Origin: Incurvaria masculella
Taxonomy: Eukaryota; Arthropoda; Insecta; Lepidoptera; Incurvariidae
DNA length: 64,000 nt
Assembly (NCBI GenBank): GCA_946894095.1
Contig: OX335649.1
Span: 19,920,001 to 19,984,000 of the forward strand
Reading direction: 5' to 3'
Position numbers and translations under genes: made by a program. Of the stretch, positions 30,466 through 41,010 are shown piece by piece (the first letter of the stretch is position 1; every line of letters starts with the position of its first letter). The notes under the pieces were generated by a model, which did not search any database, was not told the DNA's origin, and saw nothing but the letters and a program-made list of their open reading frames with translations.

Positions 30466-31272
30466 CTTGAAGAGTGGATGATAAACATTCAGAGTGGGCG
30501 GACTAACTGCGCGTTTTAAGGTCGGACTAAACCGATTTTTGTATGGTTAGTCCTGCTAATCTCGCACTAAGTTCTTTAAGAGGACCACTCTGTATACGAC
30601 TGACAAAGCTTAACATATATATCCTCTATAAGAGTAATAAAATATTTTGTTCATGGGCAACGTCGCGTTCTACACTGTGTTGTGTATTAAATCTGAACCT
30701 TACGTGATTTTTTTTATAATATGTGAGATTAGAGGAAACCTCGGGAATAGTCCTGATATTTCTCAGTGAGCTTTTAAACGTGTCACGTCACCGCACGCTT
30801 CGGGTCCCGCCGCAGACCACCGCATATTGTGCTCGATTCGCTGCGAACAATAAACGCAATAGAATATTCTCGAACGCTAAAATATAACGACCGCAACGCG
30901 ACCGACGACATTTGCATCGCGCGGGTTCCGCCTTCGCCGCCCCGCGCCTGCGGTCAGTACGGGCGCGGGCGCGGGCGGCCAGGGAACGTGCATAGGTGTC
31001 GAATGCTGGATATAGGAAGGGTTTGGAAGTAGATTTTATTTTGGCAATGAAGAAACAAATGATGGCACGATGAAGATTTCGGACATTTTTTTGGTTCCTC
31101 CGATTTTAATAGTCATTAAGATCGTCGCTGAGGAATGCGGGATGCTCTCTATCACTCAGTGCAACTACATAATCACGCAGTTACAATTATTAACTAATGC
31201 TCCGTTTTTTAAGAATATACGTAGTTGTATACTTGTCTAACCAAAAATACTTTCATAACAGTCATCTTTTAT
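30466..31272. other. Unassigned; GC-rich block 30785-31000
   Basis: 30785-31000 is CpG-rich with an (GGGCGC)n-like run near 30960-30980. A 67-codon frame there has no recognised domain. Confidence 0.35.
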
Positions 31273-31592
31273 TAGGGTTCCGTAGCCAAAGGGTGAAAAC
31301 GGAACCCTATTACTAAGCCTCCGCTGTCCATCCGTCCGTCCGTCCGTCCGTCCATCCGTCTGTCCCTCCGTCCGTCCGTCCGTCCGTCCGTCTGTCACAG
31401 GGCTGTTTCTCAGTAACCGTAACAGATAGACAGCTGAAATTTTCACAGAGTGTGTATTTATTTTGCCGCTATAACAACAAATAGGTAAGATTAAAAAATA
31501 ATTAAAATTAAAGGTGATTTTTTTGTATTAAATATTTTTCGATGGTACGGAACCCTTCGTGTGCGAGTCCGACTCGCACTTGGCCGGTTTTA
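31273..31592 (+). mobile_element. GTTCCGTACC-family repeat, full length
   Basis: A complete copy of about 320 bp: AGGGTTCCGTAGCCAAAGGG start, long CCGT/CTGT array (31325-31395), CAGCTGAAATTTTCACAGAG, CGCTATAACAACAAATAGG, GATGGTACGGAACCC, the hairpin GTGCGAGTCCGACTCGCAC and TTGGCCGGTTTT end. It serves as reference for the family here. Confidence 0.9.
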
Positions 31593-32374
31593 AGTAATAA
31601 CAAATAGTTTCGTACATAGCCGATGCGAATCAATCATTTTTAACTTTCAAAATATCTAGGTGACGTGCGCAATACTAAAACACTATTATTTTCGACTAAG
31701 GGACATCTCGAAAGGCAGCCTAAATCAACGTCAAAGTATGATTAAACATGTCACTATTTAAGGACAGTATGGAGAGAGCTCACTCAACTCCATGTAGTTA
31801 ACTGAAAGTGACGTGTTTCGACGTAATTTCCTGCAATCGGTCCTTAGAGTTGCATGGAGATTTTCCGACGCGATAGAGATTGTTAGTTTAATGATGTTAA
31901 ATCTCTAATACGGGTTATTTATTCTGTGCCGCTACAATAGTTGATTAGCATCAAACGCATCCCCATCAGCCAGCAGTAGTAATCCCGCAGTTAAATTATG
32001 TATTTGCCGAATGATTTTAATCAAAATCGGATGCTAATTTGAAATGGAGCCATTGCACGAGGCTAATCAATTCGACGGTTCGTTTGATGAAGCAGTATGG
32101 CTTACTATGAAATTGTTTCACCTGAATGGGTGACTATATTTATTTGCGGTATACGGCCGTCGGAAATGCAATAAGCTGTAAAGTCTGCGCTGCTTTGTGG
32201 GCTGATATAAAACGTGAGGTTTTATTTACTATGTAAAAATACAAAGATGTTAAAGTATACGCATGCCATTTAAATACATAAAACGCTTCTTACTTGTAGG
32301 TAAAGGTAACATGTGCTGCTACTATTATGAAACATGTTCCAGGTTTGAGCATAGTGATTCGTGTATGGTGGAAG
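31593..32374. other. Unassigned
   Basis: Includes 31920-32100 with GATTAGCATC, TTTTAATCAAAATC and GAGGCTAATC words reminiscent of homeodomain sites. No gene recognised. Confidence 0.35.
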
Positions 32375-32600
32375 TGTGAATTTAGGCATTAGGCTTTTGA
32401 GAACGAACCGTTTCTCAAACTTATTTCTCTGCCGCACCGCCAGGATATGGAACTGTCTGGCCGGCGGGTGCCTTTTCTCAGACCTATAACCTGGGAGTCT
32501 TCAAGCATAATTTGAAGAAGCTCGAAAGTTCGCAAATCCGCTGGCATGGTGCCTTGCTGAGTGTGGTTTCGCGAAGCGAGGTGTTTAAGGCTTTTCTGAT
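32375..32600 (+). pseudogene. LINE ORF2 C-terminal scrap (CR1/Jockey group)
   Basis: The translation gives RTARIWNCLAGG and, one frame over, FSQTYNLGVFKHNLKKLESS. This is the conserved C-terminal tail (WN-LP...F--TYNLGVFKRNLNK) of such ORF2 proteins. One frameshift separates the two parts; the 3' UTR continues to about 32600. A second scrap of the same family is at 54280-54600. Confidence 0.7.
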
Positions 32601-32636
32601 TACCTTTGGTCCTTAGCACAGCGGCATATCGTTCTT

Positions 32637-32692
32637 TAGGGTTCCGTACCAAAAGTAGTAAGACTACGACTCGCACTTGACCGGTTTTTATG
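32637..32692 (+). mobile_element. GTTCCGTACC repeat with everything but its ends deleted
   Basis: AGGGTTCCGTACCAAAAG is joined, within about 15 bp, to GACTCGCACTTGACCGG, so only the two termini remain. Confidence 0.75.
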
Positions 32693-32819
32693 TAAACAAA
32701 GTGAATGGATGGCAATGGTAGTAAGGGGACGGAGGTGCAGAATTGCATTGATCTTTATTTCCGTAATCCGTTCGAACCCACATAGTTACTTTTCCTTAAA
32801 TTCTACTGCTACAGACAAA

Positions 32820-33320
32820 CAAAACTTTAATCTTCCTCAAATTGTCCGCCAAATAAGGCGCGCCGCGTCACAAGCAGCGACGAATTGAATTTCTCCCGCG
32901 CAACCGTCGCCATAATAACGTCGTTCCCGTCAGCATTTACTTCCTGCGCGTCTATTTTTCAATTGTACAGCCGCTACCTTTTGTTTCCGCCGATAGATGA
33001 TGGATTGGCAGCCCGTAACGATCCCCCCGCGCCGCCGCGCGGAAACTAGCTGTGAAAACCCTTTTGAGAGTAGACTGTAATGTGGTTTGCGGGAGGTGTA
33101 ATGCGGGGTGGGGGTTGTCGTTGTTTTAGCGCGGCGAGGGCGAGACGAAGGCTGGGGGCTGTCGGGATATTGGAGAAACGATCCGCGGCGGCAGCGGTGC
33201 GTGACGCGGGGATACGCGCGATAGCCCGACCGTTCTCAATGTGGCAACACGCCATTAAATGGTGGCACTTGTCCGGCTGCCAATGGCTACGGCTCCTTCG
33301 CGGCTTAGTCAGGTGAAAAT
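32820..33320. promoter_or_regulatory. CpG-rich non-repetitive block
   Basis: GC-rich stretch with CGCCATAATAACGTCG and CAGCATTTACTTCC embedded. Overlapping frames on both strands (33046-33316) look compositional rather than coding. It may be conserved non-coding DNA; untested. Confidence 0.25.
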
Positions 33321-34060
33321 TAGCCCCTCAGGTAACTTAGTGTGCTTGCAAATAGCTTATGATGGATGACACAAATTAAGATATCTACACGAAACAATTA
33401 ACAAACAAAGAATCTACAAACCTGAACAATTCGTTTTTTGATTGAACGCGCTAATTTCTGGAACTACCTGTCTCATTTGAAGAAATCGTTTTGAATTTAA
33501 TAGCCCAATAATAGAAGAAGGCTTATAGTCTTTTATTTATTTAATATCACGCCACAACCTTTAGGAGCCAAGCAAAAAGTCATAAAGACTAAGCGAAAAC
33601 GAACTGATTGTCCAAATTGAAATTTACCCAAACAGAGCCGGAAAACTTAGCTAGTATTTAATTTCAACTTTATAAAAAATCGGGTAGGGTACGTGGTTCT
33701 CAAGTTGTAAGCTATCAGCTTCAACTGCAAGACGGAGAGGCGTGTTTTTATTGCTTTCGGAAAATCTTACAATTCTCGCACTAAATTTTATTTCATTGAT
33801 ACAGAGACGTAGAAAAACTTCAGTAATATTTTCGTCAGTTGTATCGAAACAAAAAAAACTAGACGGTGCTGAAGCAGTGCATCTATTTTTTATTAATTCC
33901 CCCCGCTCTTTATTGCGGGCTTTCGTGCGAGTTCTTTTGCACGGCTGATAAGATGGAGGTTTGAACAAGTTTTGTTTCAGCTTCAAACAAAGCTTGCCGT
34001 AACTGAATTCACAGACGATATGGTCAGACAAAATTATGTAGACATATTATTTTATATATA
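33321..34060. other. Unassigned
   Basis: A 126-codon minus-strand frame (33651-34031) has no recognised motif and is crossed by a 68-codon plus-strand frame. GAGCCGGAAAACTTAGCTAG (33637) resembles 49664, a hint of another repeat. Confidence 0.4.
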
Positions 34061-34456
34061 TAGCCACAGTGGCCCAGTGGCACGACACTTCGGCGATCGC
34101 TCTCCGAAGTTAAGCAGCGCTGGGTCCGGTCTGGTCTTGGATGGGTGACTTGGACTTGGATTGGATTAGACTGTTGAGAGAGGCTGGCCGTGGTTCGGAT
34201 TCCACGTTAAACTGTAGGTCCCCTTCCTTACTTACTAGGTGGTAGGGTTAATCCCGCCCGGGTTGGTACCATCGCATTGAATGAACGATGGTCGAAGCGG
34301 CAATGAAAATTGTCCGTGTTTTCCATCCAGTTCAATGTAGCCGAGCAAGATAAGGAAGGTCCTGCCATGGCACCTAGTTCCCATGTGGTGTGTTGGGCTA
34401 ATACCATGACACAAGGTGTGGTATTAGCCATCATGTCCAGTCACATAAAAAAAAAA
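34061..34456 (+). mobile_element. 5S rRNA-head SINE, copy 2
   Basis: Plus strand. Head with GGCGATCGCTCTCCGAAGTT, AAGCAGCGCTGGGTCCGG and GGATGGGTGACT (5S internal control region); body GGTAGGGTTAATCCCGCCCG; tail CATGTCCAGTCACATA and poly(A) to 34456. Near full length, with a small insertion after the 5S part. Confidence 0.85.
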
Positions 34457-36309
34457 CTACTGGTGTCCCCAGCTCTGTCTGCGTTAAAGTCCCACCTATA
34501 ACAGTCAGGTTTTCCCTCGTATTTCATCCCGCTACTCGCCCCTCCGGTGATAAAGCGTGAAGATATGTATCTATTAATTTACGTGAAGATTTAAACTAAA
34601 TGTGGATGCATACTGTGAACAGACAGACATACGTACATTGTGATTAAGATTCAAAGATTCAAAGAGTTTATTTGTGATCTTTAGTTTTGTACACTTCTAT
34701 CACATCGTCAAGGTTTATACACAGGTGAGTATATAATTCTACAAGTTATTAGCATTCAAATTAAAACATATAACTAACTTTTTTCTAAACTCGTCGTTCC
34801 TGAATTTTGAGTTTTATTTCAATCTAAGTTTAAAGTTGCAATTTTATAAAAAATCTAAAAACAGCTTCGAATCATGCTTTATAAAATATTAAATAGGGGA
34901 TGCCCAGTGATTGGTCTCACTGTGTTCACGTATGTACTATGTTGCTTGGCGATCACTTTCCGAAGTGAGAAATAAAATAGAATAACTTGGAACCTTTAAG
35001 TAAGGCAAGGTGCAACAAAGTGACAGAGTAATATCCAATTTTTATTATATCGACTCTTTGAGGGGCGATGCGGCGCCGCACGATATGTCGAATTATGAAT
35101 GGATTTTTTTATGCGTCTGTGCACAGTTATATTGTCCCTCTCTATCCTGTCACGAACATTCTGAAAAAAAAAAACCCGTAAACGATTCTCCCATTAAAAT
35201 CACTGTTTGTTGCTTAGTTTTTTTGAACATTAGTCAATTTAGATATTCTTGCTTTTACGAAAATAATATTAAGAGTCAAAATACAGATAAAGATTTAGTG
35301 TATGTAGATTTTGCTTTTAATTCACTCATATTAGATTTTTTTTAAAACAGCAGACCTATTAAAAATATAATAGTTAATTGAATTAGCACTCCGTTTGCAC
35401 GGGGACCGTTATTTTCGGAAACTAACATGCCTATATGACGTTTGATCAATATTCTTTTTTCTCTCAGATTTTTTAAGCCTCATACAATCACCAAAAACAC
35501 TGCTTATAATGTGTTTTGACAAAAACGATAGCTTTTTCATTGCGAATCCCTATCCCTGCTTCCATACTATGGTTGTAAATACAAAAGTGTCTTGCATAGA
35601 CAGAGAGAGTGACATAGCCTACTTGTTATTCCGGATTTTTATATTGTTCGAAGTGCTAATACAATAATTACTTTTTAATTATATAGTTTTATTTAAAAAA
35701 CAAAATATTTTACATTTTTATTCTATTTAAATTCCGTCAGTTATTATGGAATATTAAAAATGAAAACAAAAATTTAATCATAGGATTATGGAAACCTTTT
35801 TTTTACAGATAATAACAATAACATACTGATCAACACACGTCTGCCTTGGCACGATTCTACGTTTCCCTCGTCGACATCCCGCAAGGACAGTGTGATGGGA
35901 ACCCTGCCGTGATATCATAGGTAGTTCTCGGAGAAAACCAATTTTCCGAGAGTCCGTAATGGTAGGAATCTTAAAACTTTACCTTCGGTAGTTGCAATAA
36001 CATTTTTGTAGGCCAATAAGGAAATTTATATGAAAGCTTTACGTAATGCATTAAATAAGCCAGACCTGAGGCACACCCCTCTCCTGGAGCGTGTGTGGTG
36101 ATCTACGTGTACAATGAAATCAAGAGCGGGTAAAAGGGTTTTCGTGGGCTGGTTTAGCTACGGTTACTTTGAATAGGGTTAGGTTGCTTTCTACAAGGTT
36201 AGATCTGTGAAAATAGCCCTCCTAATAGTGGGGTACATGGAAAAGACGAGCTGCTCAAGTATGCAACACCATAATGCTGTTGTAATACCTGTAATATGTA
36301 ATAACTTTT
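34457..36309. other. Unassigned; possible LINE tail and 5S-SINE scrap
   Basis: 34650-34760 (minus) looks like a LINE 3' end (TCACAAATAAACTCTTTGAA). 34940-34980 has GGCGATCACTTTCCGAAG, similar to the 5S head. The 111-codon frame at 35010-35345 shows no domain. The rest is AT-rich. Confidence 0.35.
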
Positions 36310-36718
36310 GAGCGGCTCGTAGCCTAGTGGCGCGGGGACTGGCCTAGCGTACCAGAGGCCCGGGTTAAATACCGACTTGCACCACTGTCTTTCTCTTTCA
36401 GAGTTCGATAAGTGCATTTCGTCACGAATGCGAGCTGCTCCATGGTTCGGAATCCATGTAAAACTGTAGGTCCCCTTCCCCTACTAGGTGGTAGGGTTTA
36501 AGCCCGCCCGGGTTGGTACCATCGCATTGGATGAAAATATGGTCGAAGCGGCAATGAAACATTGTCCGTGTTTTCCATCCAGTTCAATGTAGCCGTGCTC
36601 ATAAAGGGAAGGTCCTGGCATGGCACCAAATTCCTTCGGGAATGTGGTGAATTGGGCTAATATCATAACGGTAGTTGTGTGGTATAAGCAATCCATGTCA
36701 GGTCGCATAAAAAAAAAT
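36310..36718 (+). mobile_element. tRNA-head SINE, full length (HaSE1-like)
   Basis: Plus strand. GAGCGGCTCGTAGCCTAGTGG head with A-box; B-box mutated to GGTTAAATACC; linker CACTGTCTTTCTCTTTCAG; body CCATGTAAAACTGTAGGTCC and CCGCCCGGGTTGGTACCATC; 3' CCTTCGGGAATGTGGTG; tail CATGTCAGGTCGCATA plus poly(A). Confidence 0.85.
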
Positions 36719-38271
36719 AACTGTATCGGTCTTATATTCATAGTCGATATTTTTTTAACCACGCCGAAAAGGACGGATCCGAAAACCGTGCATTAAATAA
36801 TTTATTTATTTACTCTTGCTTTTTCTGCCGGTCCCCATTATCTCTGCCGAAAAATCGTCTTTTTATGTATACTATTAATAGATACTAACTCGTTTACAAC
36901 GGTTGATAGGTAAGCTCACAAAGATAGTTATATGTAAATATTGTTTTATATCAAATCGTGTTTTATATCAAAAAGTAAGTAGATTGTTTGTTATTTTGTT
37001 CATCATGCATAGGCAGCACACTGCACTCGGATTTGTCATATTTTATCATATCATATTTTACCAGTTCAAGATTACAGCGAAGAATAACTGGCAAAAAACT
37101 TCGCTGAATTATTTTCAAAGTCCACTTAGTCTAAGTTTACAAATTTGTTTGTGTTAAATTTATTTCTGTTATAAACTACTATAGTGTCCTGATCATATAA
37201 TAACACAACGAAGAGCTAATTTATAACTTATTATAAATTTAACTGATTAAAAAAAAAATCTACAAAATTAATTAAAAACAAAACTAATCATTCAACAATG
37301 TAGCATCAATGTCAAATTTATAAAAAAAACGATACAAAATTGTATCGATTATCATGTTAGCAGTTATAAATAATAAAGTTAGTAATCACGCACATATATA
37401 CATGCGCACTCACACATACACACCCTTTTTTCGCACACCCTCACACACCCTCACACACAAACACCATATCTAGCTCTCGCCCATACTCATTCTAAATCTA
37501 GACTAATAATCCCATTTGCACAGTAGTATCAATCTCTTAAATTTATTAAACGTTATGACTATAACTAGGTGGACTACAGATGATATTTTATAAACTGTAA
37601 ACGTAGACTCAATTATCTATAATATAGTGGTAATCTGTTATTGGCTTTTGGACTGTTATATTTTTATGTGAAAATGTATAGTATATAAGCTGTTGATTAC
37701 CCAAATGAAGTAAATAAAAAAAAATACTGATAAAATAGATAAGATAAAATACTGGCATGTTAGGTACCCGGTTAAGTAGGTAATCCGAAGCTTTCTTTTA
37801 AACTATTTTGTTGTGTGATAAGACATGTATCTCCTTACGACATCGCGTATGCTGCCTCGCCGAGCGCTCTGATTCAACCCTTTAAGTGCTTAACTAGACA
37901 CAGCTTCCATTGACAAATAAGTATTCTGAATTCCCGCCGTTCGATCGGGGGCCGCTATCGGGAGAGATCCTGACATAATGGAGTTTTCTCCGTGCCTGAT
38001 GCGCCGGGGTAGTCACCTCCGTGACGACGACGCATCACGGTGAAGTTCGCGCGGGTCGCTCCCCGTGAAATGGAAGATATGGCCTGTTGCACCCGTCACA
38101 CCCGCATCTCTTTAGTGCACGATACCGTCACACATGCTTCCCGACTTACGCATGTCCAATTGTAAAGTTGAGTCGAGCGTAAATTAAGGTGAGCGTAGTA
38201 GAATGATAAATTATACTTAAATTATATCGAGTGAGAATATCTTCGAGAGTGGTGACCGAAGCTGACGGTAC
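36719..38271. other. Unassigned; CA-rich run and GC-rich block
   Basis: 37405-37460 is CACACCCT-rich. About 37690-37730 ends in GAAGTAAATAAAAAAAAAT, possibly an old retroelement 3' end. 37850-38130 is GC-richer and non-repetitive. No gene recognised. Confidence 0.4.
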
Positions 38272-38434
38272 CGCCGGCCAGTCAGTTCGCTTCCGAATTC
38301 GGTTATTCCTGATGTTCTGAGTTTCAACGGTCCTTAAGAACTCTTAAAGTAAAATTCACAGGACGCCAATTATTAGTGCAACGAACATTCGATGTTGCGC
38401 GTCACAAATTCGTAAGCGAACTGAATGACCGGCG
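38272..38434. mobile_element. Short TIR element (TTCGCTT family), copy 2
   Basis: CGCCGGCCAGTCAGTTCGCT ... and inverted AGCGAACTGAATGACCGGCG. Internal AGTGCAACGAACATTCGATG shared with 48.3 kb. 163 bp, non-coding. Confidence 0.75.
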
Positions 38435-38925
38435 CTACTCTCTTCCCAAACCATTATGACAATTTAACCGAAATTAATAGAATTGATAAAAAAATCACGT
38501 ATAAATATTTATCCAAAAGCGTTTTTTGCTGACATTATTTAATTGATGGTTTTATGTACATGAAGGTTTGGAATGTATTGTCTTCAGTATTATGTTTGCT
38601 TGGTTAACAAATGGTTTACCCTAGAGACAACTCAACGTTCTGATGATTTGAATCCGTATCTTCATGCTATATGCAACTTCCAAAGTACGCTATCGCCGAT
38701 GCTCATATCAAATTGAGCATCAAACTCGGACGATTGAAATATTTCATAATGAACTAACTGAAAACTAATTAAAAGTTCTGAAAAGCGAACCGAAGACTGG
38801 CGGGGGATGTTTTGGAGATGAATTTAAGGAGTGTTTCCCATATTTCCTCTTCCGTCATGGAGTGATGAACTTTATATAGCTGTAAATATACTTTTTCGTC
38901 GGTACGTCGTTTATTCCAAGGAATG
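38435..38925. other. Unassigned
   Basis: No recognised content; a 68-codon minus-strand frame is without motif. Confidence 0.4.
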
Positions 38926-39258
38926 TGACGTGTATGTATATGTACAATCAGTAAATCTTTGCAGTCAAGGTTCATAAAGCAGGTATAGCGTTAAATAAAT
39001 GTATGCGTGTATTATCTTAAATACTGCGTTAGTAGGAGGCATTGATAACGGGAAGACGGACTGTAGGATAATTTTAAATTATGGGTATACAGCCGGTGGC
39101 GAAATTGGTTAGACGCAATACCCGCGAATGGTCCGTTTTGCTGGTTCGGGTCCAGCCTTGCAGTATATTCGTAAAGTAGTTCTTTTTACAGGGATCTTTC
39201 GTTATTAATGTGTCCTTGCTTCACGGTCGATTATACATACATACATGTCTCATTCCTT
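38926..39258 (+). mobile_element. Composite tRNA-like element with TIRs, copy 3 (arrangement A, most complete)
   Basis: Left end AAGGAATGTGACGTGTATGT; the inverted right end reads AAGGAATGAGACATGTATGT. Between them lie the 100-bp unit (38960-39055) and a tRNA-like segment with TGGCGAAATTGGTTAGACGC (39100) and B-box-like GGTTCGGGTCC (39145). The 3' part ends in GTCCTTGCTTCACGGTCG. No ORF. It combines SINE-like internal promoter boxes with DNA-transposon-like ends. Confidence 0.75.
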
Positions 39259-39428
39259 GTGTATTTATTTTGCTAATTTATTTTTATTTTATTTTATTAA
39301 TTTAAAAATAATTGAAATTAAAGCGGGCGCCGTACTAAAAACGTGATTTTTTGTGTCAAATCTTATAAGATGGCACGGAACCCTTCGTGGGCAAGTCCGA
39401 CTCGTATTTGGCCGTTTTTTTTTTCATA
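39259..39428 (+). mobile_element. GTTCCGTACC-family repeat, 3' half
   Basis: Begins abruptly at GTGTATTTATTTTGC next to the composite element and ends GACTCGTATTTGGCCGTTTT. The 5' half is not found on the other side of the composite element. Confidence 0.75.
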
Positions 39429-40696
39429 TAAACAAGTAGATTTATGTAAACATGTCCTGTTTAGTAAGAACTAGTGCTCTCTCCCTAGCCGGATTCCTTA
39501 CTTCGTTTCCCTGCCACATCGCGAAATGGCTTCACGTCCCCCAGGCAATGGCAGCCATCTTACCGACACAAATCCGATATAAAGTAATCTCTTTATACTT
39601 TTATATATTTTTCATATTGTTGCGTCATTGTCGTCGTAAATTAATTTCGCAAGTTAGATTGTCGCACGTCGCTCCGGGTTCGCGGAGCCCCCAACAACCT
39701 TTTCTGTTCATTTTGTTTTTCTTATTTTCAATTTCCAAATTTACTGTTTCGCGTTTTAAGAGGGCGAGACTCTTTGACGTCAATGCTTTTATTTTCGTTG
39801 GGTCCCTCCGCTTTGAGAGTCTTAAGTTACGCACTTAATTGACCGAACAATTAGGAAGGTATTTAAGTCTTAATGAAAAGGACATTTTCATAGATGCTGC
39901 TTTTTTTCTATTATCGCTTCAAATTGAGAATTAAATCGTGTGCACAAAGATACCTTATAATGTTAGCTAAGGATTAAATATGCTAGGAAAGTCCTTAGTG
40001 AATGTTATATATGAAAACATGTGTGTCTGTAGAGTAAACAAAATAAGTATGTTGTGATCGTATCGTGTGTGATAGCGTTCTGTCATATCTATCTACCCTT
40101 CCGAGGAAACGGCTTTATGGTATTGTAATCACCCACAGCCCCAACCAACCTAGGCTAACCTATCTCTATCTATTTTACCTAACTAAACTTATGTACCTAT
40201 TTTTCCTTACATACATCTCTACATTAAACTCAACTCAATAACTAAATAATGGCACGTGTCGTCTAGAATAATTAATTTAATTTTAATCCAATCATTTATA
40301 CTAAACCTCATATAAAGTAAACCTTAGGATTTAACTAAAATGTTACTCAACCCTAATATATTGTATACATTCTTCTCATACTCTATAACTAAGAAAACAT
40401 GAAACTTGCGGGAATTTAAAAGAATGATGAAAATTAAGACCATTTTGGGCTAAGCCCTAACAGTAGAGCCCCTTGAAAATTGAAGATTTTCTCCACCGCT
40501 CAACTGAGTGAAAGCCGGCCAAGCAAAAAAATATTTACCTTGCTTTCTCCTCTTCGTTGATGCAAATTTTGAAGAATTTTCCAAGTTCAAAAATCAACAA
40601 ACAATAAAGAGATCTCCTAAGTCATTGATCTCTACTTTACATCTGCTGACGGGGAGGTCAGGCTTATGATATGATCATATAACTTGATTGAATCTA
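39429..40696. other. Unassigned; LINE 3' UTR scrap near 40020-40130
   Basis: A 128-codon plus frame at 39452-39838 shows no domain and overlaps a minus frame. AAGTATGTTGTGATCGTATC and CTACCCTTCCGAGGAAACGG at 40045-40115 echo the LINE 3' UTR at 21320. From 40130 on the plus strand is C/A-rich. Confidence 0.4.
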
Positions 40697-41010
40697 TTTG
40701 CATACCAACTGTGGCGGGTTGGATGTTACTGCTAAATGACATGGTCAATTTAGATGTTTAGATGAAATCCAACCGATTGGGTTATCGGATATTTTACGGA
40801 GAATTGTTATTCCAATGATGTTTAGGCATACCAACTATGAGGGGTTGGATTTATTGCATGAATGAGATAGTCATTTGTAGAAGTTTTGTCGTAAATAAGG
40901 CATACCAACTATGGAGGGTTGGATTTTATTGCATGAATGACATAGTCATTTGTAGAAGTTTTGTCGTACATAAGGCATACCAACTATGGAGGGTTGGATT
41001 TTTACTGCCA
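40697..41010 (+). repeat. Tandem repeat, unit of about 75 bp
   Basis: AGGCATACCAACTATG starts at 40824, 40898 and 40973, each followed by GGGTTGGAT. A diverged earlier unit starts at 40697. The two complete units share AGTCATTTGTAGAAGTTTTG. Confidence 0.85.

Noticed and set aside
33651..34031. 126-codon minus-strand frame
   Set aside because: No domain, A/T-rich random composition, overlapped by another frame.
39452..39838. 128-codon open frame
   Set aside because: No domain, overlapped by a minus-strand frame, composition like its surroundings.
40824..41010. CRISPR-like array (also considered at 48921-49215)
   Set aside because: Units are contiguous tandem repeats without unique spacers, in a eukaryotic repeat context.
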